From contig JAEPRB010000044.1 in the NCBI GenBank assembly GCA_016758965.1, positions 124,001 through 188,000 of the forward strand: a stretch of DNA of 64,000 bases. Direction: 5' to 3'. The position numbers and the translations under genes are program-made. Source of the DNA: Circinella minor. Taxonomy: Eukaryota > Mucoromycota > Mucoromycetes > Mucorales > Lichtheimiaceae. This document shows, piece by piece, positions 39,610-53,579 of the stretch. Under the pieces are notes generated by a model, which did not search any database, was not told the DNA's origin, and saw only the letters and a list, made by a program, of their open reading frames with translations. The number at the start of each line of letters is the position of its first letter. The first letter of the stretch is position 1.

Positions 39610-41675
39610 TCACATATGCGGAGAAGGATAATGAGATAAGTCATCGTCAATAAATGCTGCAGGTGGAGCACCTTCATGAAGCACTTCGTAATAACTTGGT
39701 AACTTTTCAGGCAAATGGCTGCAATCATTGTCAGTAGAACGCTGAGTTTGATCTGCAGTAATTATATTTATCCAATCGTCGCTGTCGTTACCATGATTCC
39801 ACTCTCCTGAATCTTGTTCATCAGGTTGCTGTTGTCCTGGTGCAACAAATGTCGGCATAGGAATTTCTTCTCCATTGTTGTTAACAGGGACTGTTCCGAT
39901 GATAATGGGAAAGCTAAGTGACATTTTTCGTATTTCAGGATCTTGAAAGTGAACAATCACGCGAATTTTGTGGGTTATCTTTAATGAGAGGGTATCGATA
40001 TCTTGAGCAATATGAGGCGAGTGAGTGGGGAGTGATAAAGGGAGGTTGCCAATATCGTCTTGCTCTGGATCAATGACATGTTTTATAGCTATTCATTTGT
40101 TATATATGTTATACACAAGTCAGTAAAAAGAAAAAATCCATTTAGAAGTTTAAACTCTTGGCGTCAAATTTAAAATCAAGGGGTTCAAACAAACAAACAG
40201 AAAAGAATATAATATAATTTAAATCCTAAGCAAATCATTCCACTCTTTTTTTTTTTGTTGCCTCCTTGTCCCCCTTCGTCTCCTTTATTTTCATCAGTTT
40301 ATCGTGTCAAACTTACTTATTGGTCTTGACGATTTTTGAACAAGTGTTTCAGGCGGTAATGGGTCATATTCTCGGATTCTTCCTGCGCGCAACCTGTTTA
40401 TATATTATATACGTAAATAATAATTTCAGTGAAAGCATATCAACTTTCCAAATATAAACACTTAAACCGATATAAACCCCTTAAAACTGTTTTATTTTTG
40501 TTATTGATCCTCTCACAATAATAATAAATGATAACATACGGATATTTTTCAATTTGTTCCAAATAAACCTCAATGCATGCAATAGCAGCTTGATCACGTA
40601 AAGGTGTAAAATGACATACAAGGTTAAATTTTTTCTTTTGAAGACATAAATATTTTGTCATGGAAACTTCGTATTGTAAGTGGCGTTCTCTACATCCACG
40701 GTATCGTATCCGTTGCTGGTATTCAAGGATCTGCAGGCTGCCGTGATCGTGGCAAAACACGTGAATTGGCTTTATACTACGCAGCAATTTTTGTTTATGT
40801 TTGGAAAATGGTATTTGTTGTTGTTGCTGTCCCTCCTGATAAGTTAGTTCGGCTTCTGTATATTCTTGGGACCCTTGTGACACGAATAACCGTGACCCAT
40901 TGTTAGATAATATGGAAGCTGGTGTTGTCAATAATCGTTGTTGTCGTTGATGACGCCGTGATGAAGAATTTTGTGTTGAAATAGAAGATGACGATGAACG
41001 ACTAAATCGTCGAACAGCCGCTATTCTAGATGTTGTACTGTTGTGGTCAGTTTTGTTACTGGGGTTGCTAGCTGTAAGAAAACTAAATGATGCACTGGAA
41101 CGAGCGTTCCAATACGTGATCTTGGCAATTTCTCTAAGCGAAGCTAAACGCAATTTCGCAGAGAGCTCGTAACTTATAGAGTGGCGTGGTAATAACATGG
41201 AGGGAGGTAGTTGATCGGCATTGTGGATCGTTAATTCAAATGGGTATCGTGTTACACCAGCTGGGAGGGATCTTGGTGGCAATGATTTATTGTTATTATT
41301 GTTGTTGAATAAATGGATTTGTTCTCGTATAATGACTTGACTACCACTGGCATAACCCATAGCCGCATTTAATGCACGTCGAGTTATACGGTCAACCACT
41401 GTTATGTTGCTATTACTATGTAGTACAGCCACGGGCCAAAGCTGGACATCATTTTCATCAATTAAAGGCTCTGTAGTACGTAAAATATCATTGGATATAA
41501 TGTTACGGACCATGCCTTTCAGTTGGATTGTAATTTGACGAACTTGGATCGGTCGTAATAATGTAAGTTGAACATGACCTTTTAATATTACTGTTTCATT
41601 AGGTAACATATTTTCACCAGTGAAAAGATGAACTGAATCAGTCTCAGGTTGGATATCGATGGAGATGGCCGACAT
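39610..41675 (-). CDS. Alpha-arrestin (arrestin-related trafficking adaptor)
   Basis: Three exons: 40540-41675, 40317-40393 and 39610-40088, giving 563 residues. The N-terminal arrestin fold is seen in beta-strand segments such as VILKGHVQLTLLRPIQVRQITIQ (residues about 29-51) and GVTRYPFELTIHNADQLPPS (about 140-160). A Ser-rich insert follows at about 205-270. The C-terminal arrestin half continues (KYPLRAGRIREYDPLPPE, then KIRVIVHF). Near the end LPSY at about 534-537, in an acidic context, resembles the PY motif by which such adaptors recruit the Rsp5/NEDD4 ubiquitin ligase. The expected role is to direct plasma-membrane transporters to endocytosis. The cargo is unknown. Only one PY-like motif is obvious. 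Confidence 0.87.
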
Positions 41676-44600
41676 TATTGCATAAAACTATTAACTATCT
41701 TTTTTTTATTGTTTGTAATTGCTGTGCGTAAATAATATTGCTAAAAATCTAAAACATAGAAAGTATAAAAAAAAAAGTAAAAGAAAGAAATAAACGAAAA
41801 AAAAAAAAAAAGAAAAGCAAGAATAAAAAGAATAAAAGCTTATAATAGCATGTATAAGCCAGATTCCGAGCGCGGGTTTACGTTTTCCTGTGTTGTAGAG
41901 GAAAAAAGGCATGGCACAAAGCCATTAAACAGGAATCAAATAAACATAATAAAAGGGGGATCAAGTTTGTTGCTGAGGAGATCACATGGCACTATTTTGG
42001 CTATCAAACTTTCCAAATTAGTTTCTATGAATTCTAATTTTCTGGTCCTATTTCCATTCGTTACGTATCAGCTCTTTATTTATTTATTGTTTCTTTAGTC
42101 CCCTTAAAGTTTAAATGTGATTTAAAGACCTTATTTTTCTTTATAAGAAGCGATACCCGAACAAAGCCAAAACGAGGTACTCAATACATATCCTAAATCT
42201 AGCCCACCCGCTCTTTTTTCTTTTTGTAACCCTGCAGCAAAAGCATAGGTGCCCATACTTTAGAACCGTAGACAAAAAAAAAAAAAAAAGAAGAAGGGAG
42301 ACCTACTCACCATAAATTTCCCACAACAAAACGAAAAAGGGATTTGATGATGTACATAATGATTTTTTAAACATGCGAATAAGAAGAGACTATTATCAAT
42401 TTATTGTGGAACAGCCATATTGTGTAACGGTGACGCAGATAAAAGAAAATAATACCCAATGTGATAATAGAAATATGAGATTCTTAATCAGTTTCAATAA
42501 ACTTTATATGTAAAGATGGAATGGCTCATCACCTATCACCAGGTTTTTTTTAAGAATTTCAGCAGCCTTTAACTTTCATTATATCTATTATTTCAAGTAG
42601 AATTCTTGAATTTCTTATTTTGTCGGAAGTACATTTCCGTTTATAATCTAAATTGCTATTATTTGTGGAGTCCACAAGAAGTCTAATATTCTACTATTGT
42701 GTCATGTTCCCATTGTAATGGTTTATTCAAGTGGCCTGGCTGTCATAATATCACTCCTCCATTTATAATTTAGGCGATTTCCTATGGCGCTCTTGGCGTT
42801 ATTAGTAGACCCGGCTCAAGATGCTAGATTACTTGTTGACGCCAGTATTAATTTATGCATTCTGTTACCAGCTGTGTGTATACTTTAACTGGGTGCATTA
42901 TGTATTAATAGTGAGAGTGACGGGGCATGCTATAAGACTACATTGGGCCAAGGAGAACAGTAGGGAATTAAGGAGGAAAAGAACCTTTCTGATCTAACTA
43001 TACTTGCTGTTGTCGATCATCGCCACAGTAAATAATCATTATGGTATCAAACAACGTTATTTCTTTATGAGAAATATGATAATCGTCCCATCTTGTTAAT
43101 ATAATAAATAGAATATACACCAATTATTCCGTCTTATCCAAGTTATCAGCATCTTGAAAACTCTATTCAGTATCTTTTCAAAAAGAAAATTCAATTAAAG
43201 CATGCAACATGCATATGGTACTGATTACAATGATAATGTTCATTGAAATGAGAACAGCCATCATTCTTTTTAAGCAAGTCACCAACAAAAAAAATTGATA
43301 CGTAACAACCTGTAAAGATGATTGATTAGCTGCCACAAAGAAAAAAAGGCTAACAAAAAAAGTTCATATAATATACAATGAAATAACAAGATATAAATAA
43401 GTAACTTGATTTAAATATCCATAAACTCAATCCTGTTGATTTATTAATCTCTCTTTTCAAATCGAAAAGAAATAAGTAATACACTCTATAAATAATGGAT
43501 TAAAAAAAAGTTCATGCTCTCTTTTATATCCAAGAATAGTAATAACTATATTTTCATGGGTTTTACACACGCATACGTATTATATATTTTCTTGTCAATG
43601 TTAACTTAACAGCTTATTGGTCTTCCAGTTGTACACCCATTTAACGTTTTCTTTACTGAATACAGTAGGTGTTACTGGCGTGATAGTATTTACTGTGACT
43701 TTATCGCTATATAATACATATTATTTACTCACTCATATCCTGTAAGTTACCATGTGTACAGCACCAGTCCCACAAGGTTACATATTTCATAAATTCCTGT
43801 ATTTTTTTTATCATTATTTTTATTATATACATGCTTAATTGTTCAGATATAAATTAAATGAGAAAACCCGAAAATTTTTATAAATGCCTCATGTTGATCA
43901 TTTTAAAAGAAAAATAAATATAAACATATTACACGTGGTAATCAGTGCTGCATGTCCAAGTTCACCTGACGAACATCGAGCAGACGTTTTAAGATTTTTG
44001 TATAATTATGATAGTATAACTTCTATTACGCCGAGTGGCTTTTTTATGCATAACAATCGGCTTTGCACAAATGGGGATCCATTTCTTGGATTTACACTGT
44101 AAATTTTTACTTTCATAAACTTACTTCCCTAACGAAAAAGACTTGTTTGTTGACACTGTTTCACTGTTTACATAATAAATTATATATACAGTAACATTTA
44201 ATTTGCATATTTATATATACTTTTTATGTACAAATTATCATTGGTATTTTTTTAAGTTATTCTTTCTTGTTTGGTTAGTTGACCTTTCCTCATCATTTCT
44301 TAATCATTATGCTTCGCTTACGTACTTTTTTACGTAATAATAAATCTAGTAAAATTTGAGAACCGACAGTATGGTATAGATAATGATGGGAAAGAGCAAA
44401 CTGATCTGATTGCATCATTTGATTTTGTTGTGACAAAGCTGACAGCTCACGTTACTTTTTATCCTTTGTTGGATAAATTTTAAAAATAGTTGACGTAAAC
44501 AAGATATAATAAAATCCTGTCATCCCCCCCGCCAGAAAAAAAGTAAGTGCAGGCCTTTTTAATCCTTTATAATAAACAGTTTTACGATTTTTAATACAAT

Positions 44601-44850
44601 AATGAATATATAACTATAATTTTCAACTATTAGATATATTTATACTGTAACGGTATTTATTTTCAGTTATTTATATATCATCATTATCATTACTACGTAT
44701 TATTGCAATTTTTTTTTTTTTGGTTAGTTACCTTATTCAAGTCAAGATTACTTAATTCATGAGTGACATAATTATTCTGTAAATAAGAAATGTATAGTGA
44801 TGATACACTGTTAGACCATAATTTATTATGAAGAAATATTAATCTTTTCG
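41676..44850. other. Intergenic region upstream of the arrestin gene
   Basis: This is about 3.2 kb of AT-rich sequence containing the arrestin promoter. An open frame at 43884-44102 (72 codons) and short protein-like pieces near 42786-42888 were examined and match nothing I know. No tRNA or inverted-repeat element was found. Confidence 0.4.
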
Positions 44851-45148
44851 TCATATTTTTTTTTCAGCAACTGGTGGTTTAATATCATTTGACGATTCTT
44901 TGGTTACTGGTGCTTTAGTAATAGTAAATGATCCAATAAGATTTTTGATTTCTTGTACCGTCCAAATTTGAGAAAAATACGTAATTATTATAATTGTTTC
45001 ATCTTAATAGCCAAGAGCTGTTGGTAATGATTTTGAGGTAGTCTAAACTTACGTATTGCTTTTTTTTATATGTAATATTTAAAGAAAATTTGGTAGATGA
45101 CCAAAACAATGAAACTAGTGTGAAAAGAAAAGAAAAAGATAAACCCAT
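44851..45148 (-). CDS. Possible small two-exon gene, unresolved
   Basis: A minus-strand frame from ATG at 45148 gives a hydrophobic peptide (MGLSFSFLFTLVSLFW ...) and ends at a good donor (GTAAGT) after 45053. Downstream, a frame ending at TGA 44851-44853 reads IWTVQEIKNLIGSF followed by a Lys/Ser-rich tail, and looks like genuine coding sequence. The obvious acceptors do not join the two frames without a stop, so the true exon structure is unsettled. It could be a small membrane protein, or two unrelated fragments. I recognise no family. Confidence 0.3.
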
Positions 45149-45825
45149 TGTAGGTAATTCACATATACAAAATACAGATAATTAGGTAGAGTGTAGCACA
45201 CGTCAACAAAATTACATCTGCATTAAATACATATTAGCGGATTTTTTTTGTATCAAATTTTATTGGCTCATTTAAAAGTTCATTTATTGGTAAACTGATT
45301 GGTCGATTAAAAGGTGTGGCTTCGAAGGTTTTCTATTAGGCTGTATATTCAACCTACGCAGAATAAACCTGCCTCAATCTCAGCAACGATTAAACCCCTC
45401 CCTCTCCTCGGGTAGTCTCTCCTCTTTTTTTTTTTTTTTCTTCTTCCCCATCTCTCGCTTTCCCTTTCCCTTTGTCGATTTAACGTTCTTCCACCTTTTT
45501 CTTCGTGGCGTTCCCGTAAACTCCACACAATAGCCTGGCTATTTTCAAGTCAGGCAGTTTCGCTTCTCTTACTTTCTTTATATAAAAACCTTTTCTCTTT
45601 TTTCTAACAGTTATTACTATTATTATTACTATTATTTCTTCTATTTCTTCTTCGTCAAAAGCGTAAAAAGCTTTAAGTTTTTTTTTTCTGAAAGAAACCT
45701 CAAAAGTATACAATATACATTTAGTTTATCATCTTCTTTTTTTTCGTACACAAAGAAAAAAAAGGGGTTTTTTGCTATTGGATATAATATAATATAGTAT
45801 AATACAATATAATACGTTTCGGGTC

Positions 45826-48393
45826 ATGTCAGAATCTTCGCAACACCAACACGTCAGTTTCGATATATCGGGCGGATCGACGCATGACGACGAATTGAAT
45901 GGGTATCGCAACTATTATGCTCCTTTGTCTCAAACAATTAATAGTGATCACCAAACATCCCCATCAACGTCCCCAGACTCGGAACGCGATATTCACCATG
46001 TCATTTCACAACCGCAACAACCCCCACCTCTACAATCTTCTTCGTCTTATTATGCTCAACAACAGCAACAACAGCAACAACAACAACAATCAGCATTAAA
46101 TAAAAATGCAGTTGACCAGTATGGAGGCTTGTCCATGTCCCATACTAATGAGATCATTGACCAGTCAAAATCTCATGATGCTGAGCAAGTGGTTGAAAGT
46201 TCAGAAAACAAGCGTTATGTTCGTTTAAATACGTTGCTCGGTAAAGGTGCTTATAAGATTGTGTATAAGGCAATTGATCGAGAAGAAGGTTACGAGGTTG
46301 CATGGAATACCATGCAGGTAAGGAATAAAATGAGGAATAGTTTTCTTTTTTAAAGATGTACGAGGGGTCTGGATAATTAAAAAAAAGGGGGAGGGTGGGG
46401 GAAGATGGAATGATATAAAAGGGTCGTTATTAAACAAATAAATCATTATTTTTAAAGTCGGCGCCCAAGGATCTCGAACATGAAATTGATATCTTAAAAT
46501 CGGTACGACATCCTAACATTATTGCGTTTCATGATGCCTGGTATCAAAAGAACGAATTTGTCTTTATCACAGAATTAATGACGTCGGGTACTTTGCGTGA
46601 GTATATTCGTAAATTGAGTCTACCTAACAACAAGATTGTGAAGCGATGGTCTCGACAAATTCTTAAGGGATTAGTGTATTTGCATGGTTATAACCCACCT
46701 ATTATTCATCGAGATATCAAGTGTGATAACATTTTTATTAATGGTGCACATGGTGAAGTTAAAATTGGTGACATGGGTACGGCTGAAATGAAGATGGGGA
46801 AAAAGTATACAATTATTGGTACTCCAGAATTCATGGCCCCCGAAATGTACGAAGAGCAAGGATACAGTGAAAAAGTCGATATATATGCCTTTGGTATGTG
46901 TCTTTTGGAGATGGCCACAGGCGAATACCCTTACGGAGAATGCAGAAATCCCGCCCAAGTTTATAAAAAAGTTTCTGCAGTAAGTAGCATCTTTTTTTAT
47001 ATTCCGTTTTAGATCGATTGTGGTCGTTTCATGATAATTGATTCAATATGTCTTTATATATATATTTATTAATGAATTGATATAGGGGGTTAAGCCAGCT
47101 TGCCTTACAACTATCCAAAATCCCGAAGTGCTAAGTATTATTGAGAACTGTCTGGGACCTGAGGAATCAAGGTAAATCATTACATATATATGATTTTAAT
47201 GATGTACTACAATCGCACCGAAAAAAAAAATCAAAAACTAACTTAACAAACCCTCCCCCCCCCCTCTCCCACAATTTTAGACTTTCGGCACAAGAAATAC
47301 TCGAACATACGTTCCTTGCAGTTGAACCTGATGTTGTCCTACTTGCAGCCGACCCTACTCATGTACATTTAACATTACAGGTCGTATTCAAGGGATTAGA
47401 CAAATTATCAGTCAAGTTTGATTTCAATGGTGAAACAGACACAGCGGAACAAGTTGTGCGAGAAATGATAGAGGAGCAAGTTCTTCCAGAACGATATCAA
47501 CACCATATCACAAAGGAAATTAATCGTATTTTACGCGACTTGGATAAACCCACAGAACCAGAAAAGGAGGCTCATGCGCGCCATTCTATTTGGCGAAGGG
47601 ATACGGATGCACGTCCCGAAAGTGAGGTACAATCTGAGTTGGAGAGTGTACGTATGGAGCTCGACCGGGTCACGGAACATGCACGCGAGATTGAATCCAA
47701 ATGTGATGGTTTTGAAGGTCTAGCTCGCAATGCTGAATCTCGATATCGTGAAGCCATGCGTAATTTACGAGAACTTCAAGAACGTCACAAGATTGAGCTT
47801 GAAGCTGCCAAATCAAGCCCTACAACTGGACATGGTAGTCCTTTTGAAGATCAACAACAACAGATGCCGACAAATAATATCAGTACCTCACCACCGATAG
47901 AAGTAGAAAAGTTAGAAAGGGATACACCTATTGAAATGAACTCCCCATCTGCTCGTGACGCTTTAGTTTCTCATATTCTTGAAGGTAAACTTGTGAAGAA
48001 AAGAAACATTATAAAATTGTATTCATTCGTTGTGTAATATTGGGAAACTCATATTTTGTATACTTTACAGAATATTCGGATGATACTGATATTGAAGTAT
48101 TTGTTCAAGACTGTGCTCGTGCATCACATCGAAATGCTGACAAGGCACATGAGTGGATTAAGAAGTTACAAAATCAAGATATCATGACAGTTGGTGATCT
48201 TCGTGATCTTCATGATGAAGATTGGGCGGGTATTGGATTAACAGTGTTTGCATTAAGAGCATTAAAAAATATGCTTAAAGGTAAAAAACTAGCTGGACAA
48301 AATATAACTACCTCTGGTGCTTATATTAGTGGTACCGGTACCAATACACCTGCTTCTTCTGCTCCTCCATCAGCTCGTCTTACGCCGCCTTAG
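45826..48393 (+). CDS. WNK-type serine/threonine kinase with C-terminal SAM-like domain
   Basis: Five exons join in phase: 45826-46317, 46458-46979, 47086-47171, 47281-47984 and 48071-48393, giving 708 residues. The usual VAIK lysine is absent: the strand reads EVAWNTM with Asn161. A lysine sits instead in the glycine loop (GKGAYK, Lys144), the defining feature of With-No-Lysine kinases. [24 protein letters not shown] and [20 protein letters not shown] are strongly WNK-like; DFG is DMG. An OSR1-like PF2 segment follows ([19 protein letters not shown]), then coiled coil and a SAM-like segment at about 610-675. The N terminus is Gln/Ser-rich. WNKs sense chloride and crowding and control ion transport in animals; the fungal role is not established. 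Downstream OSR1/SPAK-type partners lie outside the window. Confidence 0.92.
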
Positions 48394-48889
48394 AACAACA
48401 ACAACAACAACAAATCAACCAAAAAAAAAAGACAAAGGAGAGTTTTTTATAAAAAAAAAAAGCTTTCTTTTAATGACAGATTGCAGGCCATTCTCTTTCT
48501 TTTTTATCTGTTTTATACACCCATGAACGACATCCCCCCATCTTTTCCCTTTTTTTTTATCTCCACACAAAAAAAGATCCCATCCTCCTCTTTCTCTCTC
48601 ACCGTTAATAGCTAAAAAATTAGGGTTTAGATATTTTTTATTTATCTGCTATTTTTAGAGAACCCCCCTTTTCCTCGCCCTCACACACCAATTAACACCA
48701 ATCCTCCCCCCCCCCATTTTACAAAATGTACATATGTGAAAGAATTTTTTTTTAAAAAGGGATTTATGTCATTAACAACAATTTTCAAGAATTGATCGAT
48801 TAATTGTGAAATGATGATGACAATAGCTTTTTTTAATGGAATGATGTTGTGTGATATGGGGTATAATCATCCATTTTGTTGTTATTGTA
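48394..48889. other. Convergent intergenic region between WNK-like kinase and UIM protein genes
   Basis: The two genes end tail to tail. The sequence is rich in pyrimidine runs, poly(A) and poly(C) tracts, consistent with two 3' UTRs. No other feature is visible. Confidence 0.55.
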
Positions 48890-50180
48890 TTACCGATACC
48901 GGGATTGTCCTCGAGTTTCCCAACTTAGACCTGATACGTTTCCACCAAATCCTGCTGTATCAAAATGTTCCTCCAATTCTGTATCATGTAAAGAATAATG
49001 GTTATAAGGTCGTCTTGCTGAGCTAATGTTCAAACTAGTGAAAATGAGTTAGTTGGTTGAAGTATAAATTTTATGCATGAATAAGTATAATGAATAATGA
49101 TGGTTATATGTCCTAACCTTTTCTGTCTTTTTTGTTCCCGAATTACACCTGCAGCCATTGATTTTGATGACTTTCGTTTTATTGATTCTTGAATAACTGA
49201 TGATCGTCTTGGTATTGAATCGAGTGGTCTTATGGATGGACTACTCATACTGGTAGTTGTGTATTGTCCTTCATGTTGATCAATTTCATTCTCATAATTC
49301 CCAATATTATCATCAATTGGTGTATTATCGCTTGAAAAATCTCCAGAACAACCAAGTGTATGTTGATATAATAAAGATCGTGAAACATTTCTTCTACAGA
49401 GTGGGCATAACGCGACCTAAATAAAAAGTAATTTGCTCGTAACTATTGTCTTTTCTTTTTGTAATATTATTTATTCTTATCAAGTACGGGTGAGTATACC
49501 TCATCTTGATTATCATCATTATCTATTTTTTCATTTCCTTGTTCTTGGTCACGCTGTGGTGTCATCTGTGACGGTGATTCTGAGGGTAACTGTTGTTCAT
49601 GATCATTATTAAATTGATGAAGATACGGTGATGGTGGACTTGACGCTAATGGATCCGTCTGAGAGTTATAAATGTCGACGTTATCATAATCATCTTCTTC
49701 TTCAGCTAGCCATTGATCTATTTCTTCTACATCGAATACAATCTCTTCTTCTTCCTCTTTAATTTGATGGTCTTCCTGTTGTAGATGATTAACCAGATCA
49801 CCTTCTTCCTCTTCTTTTTCTTTCTCTTTCTCTTTCTCTTTCTCTTCTTTTTCTCGTTGTCGCTGTCGTCTTTGAGATCGAGACGATGACTCCATCTTCT
49901 CCTTTTTCACTATACGATTCGTCAATGTCTCAAATCTATCGTCTTCCTCACCATTAACAAAAGGCATTTCTTTATCATGTCGATGGTAAGGTCGTTTTGA
50001 CATCTCAAGTGTGCGTGCAGCAAGTAACTCGAATCGTGCACGTTGTTCATTTTCTTCTCGTTGTGTTTGTTGACTTAATTCAATTGCACGTTGTAAATCA
50101 CGTTCTTCTTTTTCTTCAATTGTTAACGTCTGTTTAGTTTTTGGTTTTAACCATGCCGCAAGACCTTTTGAAGAAGACAT
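48890..50180 (-). CDS. Protein with ubiquitin-interacting motif and C2HC (UBZ-like) finger
   Basis: Three exons: 49500-50180, 49118-49416 and 48890-49034, giving 374 residues. Residues 25-40 (EERDLQRAIELSQQTQ) fit a UIM: acidic patch, central Ala and Ser. Residues 231-250 form Cys231-x2-Cys234-x11-His246-x3-Cys250, like UBZ4-type ubiquitin-binding fingers of DNA-repair proteins such as RAD18. Between them lie long Lys/Glu-rich runs (about 90-130) and acidic segments. The two putative ubiquitin binders suggest a reader of ubiquitinated proteins, possibly in DNA damage tolerance; this is inference. The protein as a whole is not one I recognise. Confidence 0.75.
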
Positions 50181-53100
50181 TACGTTTTAGAGGAGAATTA
50201 TATGGAGGAGTAAATAATTTTTTTTTTGTTCAGTCGCGACAAAAAGTAATTTACTGCCAACTAAACTTTTATTTTGGTTCATGCAATTTTTTTTTATTAG
50301 CTTTGATTGATTATATAGTTTACAACGGTAATTCAGTACTATCAATTTTTTTAAAAGTATAGATATTATTCTTTTGTAATATTTCACAAAATACATAATA
50401 CTGTAATGGTATTATTATTATTTTTACATTGATTGTATATTTCAGATAGATGAAAAAACAAGGAACACTGTTCAAACGAGAGCATATTTTTTGTTTATAC
50501 GTATTTATTCAGATACGCACCCCATCATCGACGGGTTTGTCATTCGGGATATACGTACGTATGTACAAATTTGAAAAACTCCAAATACATTTTAATTTTA
50601 ATTTTATTATAATTTAGACAATAAATAATCTATAAGTTGTTCTAACTGTTTTACAAGATTACTTGATAATATACTACATGGAATTACTCAAATAGTCATC
50701 TTTTATTAATAAATCATATGTGACCCTGAAGCTAGTATATAGTCATATATGAAAGGCGGAGAGTCCATTCATCAAGCGTATTAAAAAGAATTATTTACAG
50801 CAATTTGGTTTTATAAGATAGATTTCCACCGAAAAATATTTAAATGGATTTATCATCCAGGTATACAAACTGGAGAATAAGATTCATTTATATCATTATT
50901 ATAGTGAATTACATGGAATGAATACTTTTTAAAGTGTGTATATCAAGTAATACTTGCTAACAAAGGTATTAAACTGTTACGTTAACAGGAACTAATAGCC
51001 TAAAATAATAAATAAAGATTATGGGAGGGAAAAAAGCGTAGCCTTTGAAAACATAGCACATTTTATTTTTTGCTCAATTCAAAAAAAACTGGGTGAAGAA
51101 AATCTAAAAAAAATTCTATTTACAATACTATTTATGTCGTCATGCAACATAATCCGTGTAACAACTGACAATTTTAATTGGCCATGACATTGTCGCTTTG
51201 AGTAACACAGAATCAATGTCCTTATATGTTACCCCAGACTTGCTATACATACTGCGTACTTGTTTCCATGGTAACAAAAACAAAGCTCTCGTTTTTTTTT
51301 TAACTTTATTTCTTTTGAAATTGATAGCACTTATTTGGGAGGAATGGATAAGATAATAAGCAAACAAAATACACCTTTTCTTGATAGTGGATTTAAAAAT
51401 CTGTGATTAAAAGTCTTCGATGTTATGTATGTCTATTAGTCACTTGATTAGAGATTTACGGAGCGAAGAAATAAACGCTTACATTGAAATATATTCATAT
51501 TATAAGCACATGAATTTATTTTTTTTTGGTTTGCCTGTTTATTAATATTAGAATAATCAAAAATAGCGTTGTTCATTGTCTCTATAATGGACATAAAAGT
51601 AGTTTCAGTTTCATATACTGTTATTTGATTGTGCCAAATAAAAAAAAAAAAGAAACCAATTGGAATACGTCAACAAAAAATGATAAATCACTGTTTATAT
51701 ATATTTATAAGAGGTCTGACAGAGTTGCGCGACCCCATGTTTGCACATGATGTACCCCTGAATGGTGTAACCAGAAATAATAACAAAAATCATCATAATG
51801 ACAAACGAGATACTATTTTTAGAGGGAAGCATGCTTTACAATACATAAATACAGTCCACTGGTTTGTACCTTTGAGAGACCATATTGTATTGTACTGTGC
51901 AAAATAAATAGAAAGATAGAGCCACTAATATAATATTTTATTTTAAACGGTCGGTTTATTTCGCATTTGTCAATATAATAGGAGCAGTATTGAATTTTCT
52001 AATGAATAAATGTCTATAGGAATCTTACTCACATTAAAGCGAAGATGATTAAAAGCTGGTACGTACGTATCTCAATTTTTTTTTTGTCGTCGTACTGTAT
52101 GAATAAAAAAAGAACTCGGACATAGGCTTACAAGTTTCTTTATTAACGTTAGTAAAAGAATAAAATAAAGGGTAACGATGTGGCGAAATAAATAAGGTTA
52201 AATAATTCCTAAATACAAGGGACCATTGAGAATGGGACATTCTTAGTTATGGGGGTTCAATTTCACTATAAAATGTAAATACTACCAGCTTCATTTAGTT
52301 ATCATGGGTTTGACTTATTGAATATTATCTATAGTTGTATGAAATTCTAGAAATATTAGTGGCCGTGGTGGTGGGCTGTTCAAACGACGATGTGTACTTA
52401 TACGTCCTTCTATAAAAATATGATATTGAAATAAAAGAACAAAAAGAATACATCCACATTTAGTGGTAAAAAAAGAATATAAAGAAAAGGCTCAAGATCC
52501 GGTATCTATTCTCCAATGGTAATAATCGCGTCATCTGTAATTATACAGAGCTGTCACGAGATCAATGTCAGTACCCTCACAAGGTAACTTTTGTTGGGGC
52601 ATGTGTAAAATCACACAGTAAAAAAATAATTTATGATCTATTTTATCTTTTACCAAACTTAAGAATTTGACAGAGTTCGATATATACGTAACAATAATAA
52701 TAATTAATAAATAAATAAAGATAACAATCAAAATGATATTTATGATGGGTTATAAAAATGACGGAACTTGGTTTATATTAGAATACTATTATTATTCTTC
52801 TCACTGTTTTGTTATTATTATATATACCTATCAGGTCAATATAGAAATATGTTCCTGCAAAACTCATAATAATAAAGTTAAATGGATCTAAAAAGAAATC
52901 GAACATCGTATTCATAAACAATTACTGCTACAGAATGTTCCCAAGTCACGTTAGGTAGAAGGTCCAAGAATAACAGATTAAAGTATAAAGTGAAAGAGAA
53001 AGAGAAAATCTGCATATTATAAACTGCGTTAGCAATAAGTTTATGGTAATCTGTGGATTTATACAGCAAGTATAGCAGTATCAGTGTATCTCATTCAATA

Positions 53101-53579
53101 TATGATAAGCTTAACAGTATTTCAAAAAAAGAAAAAAGATAGAATTCCAATTTGAGGCGCAGAATTTAATTGGTCCTTGCATGCTTCTTAACAGCTAAGA
53201 TGAGTCAGTTATCCTTGTTATTTGTCTACCAGCACATGGTTCCTTATTATTGTTATTTGATTAAATAGATGATAAAATATTTAAGTACTTGAAAGAAGTT
53301 ATGCTTTGTGTGTGAAAAAATAACAAACGTGATGCCATACCTGGGTTTTTGGGTTTACCCAGTCTATTTTTTTTCCTACTGTATCATCATTCTCAGCACT
53401 ATACTTATGTCGGATGCACCCCCGATGCCTTTTGAATCGCGGTGTTAAAATTGCGGAGGGAATAGTTCTTGATTTCCCTTTTTTCTTTCTTTTTTACTTA
53501 CACTTGTTCTCTTCCACTTTCTTTCTTCTCTATATTTTTTTTCTTTACTTCTCAACCTATACATATATACATATTTTTA
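50181..53579. other. Long AT-rich intergenic region without recognisable genes
   Basis: This contains the promoters of the divergent UIM protein and AVT transporter genes and about 3 kb between. Open frames at 51140-51367 (minus) and 51629-51907 (plus) have passable composition but no familiar motif. I see no tRNA, LTR or inverted-repeat element. Confidence 0.4.

Noticed and set aside
53414..53579. Upstream extension of the AVT transporter start
   Set aside because: The upstream frame is a pyrimidine-rich leader read as Phe/Leu/Ser and would place an odd hydrophobic run before the polar N-terminal tail.
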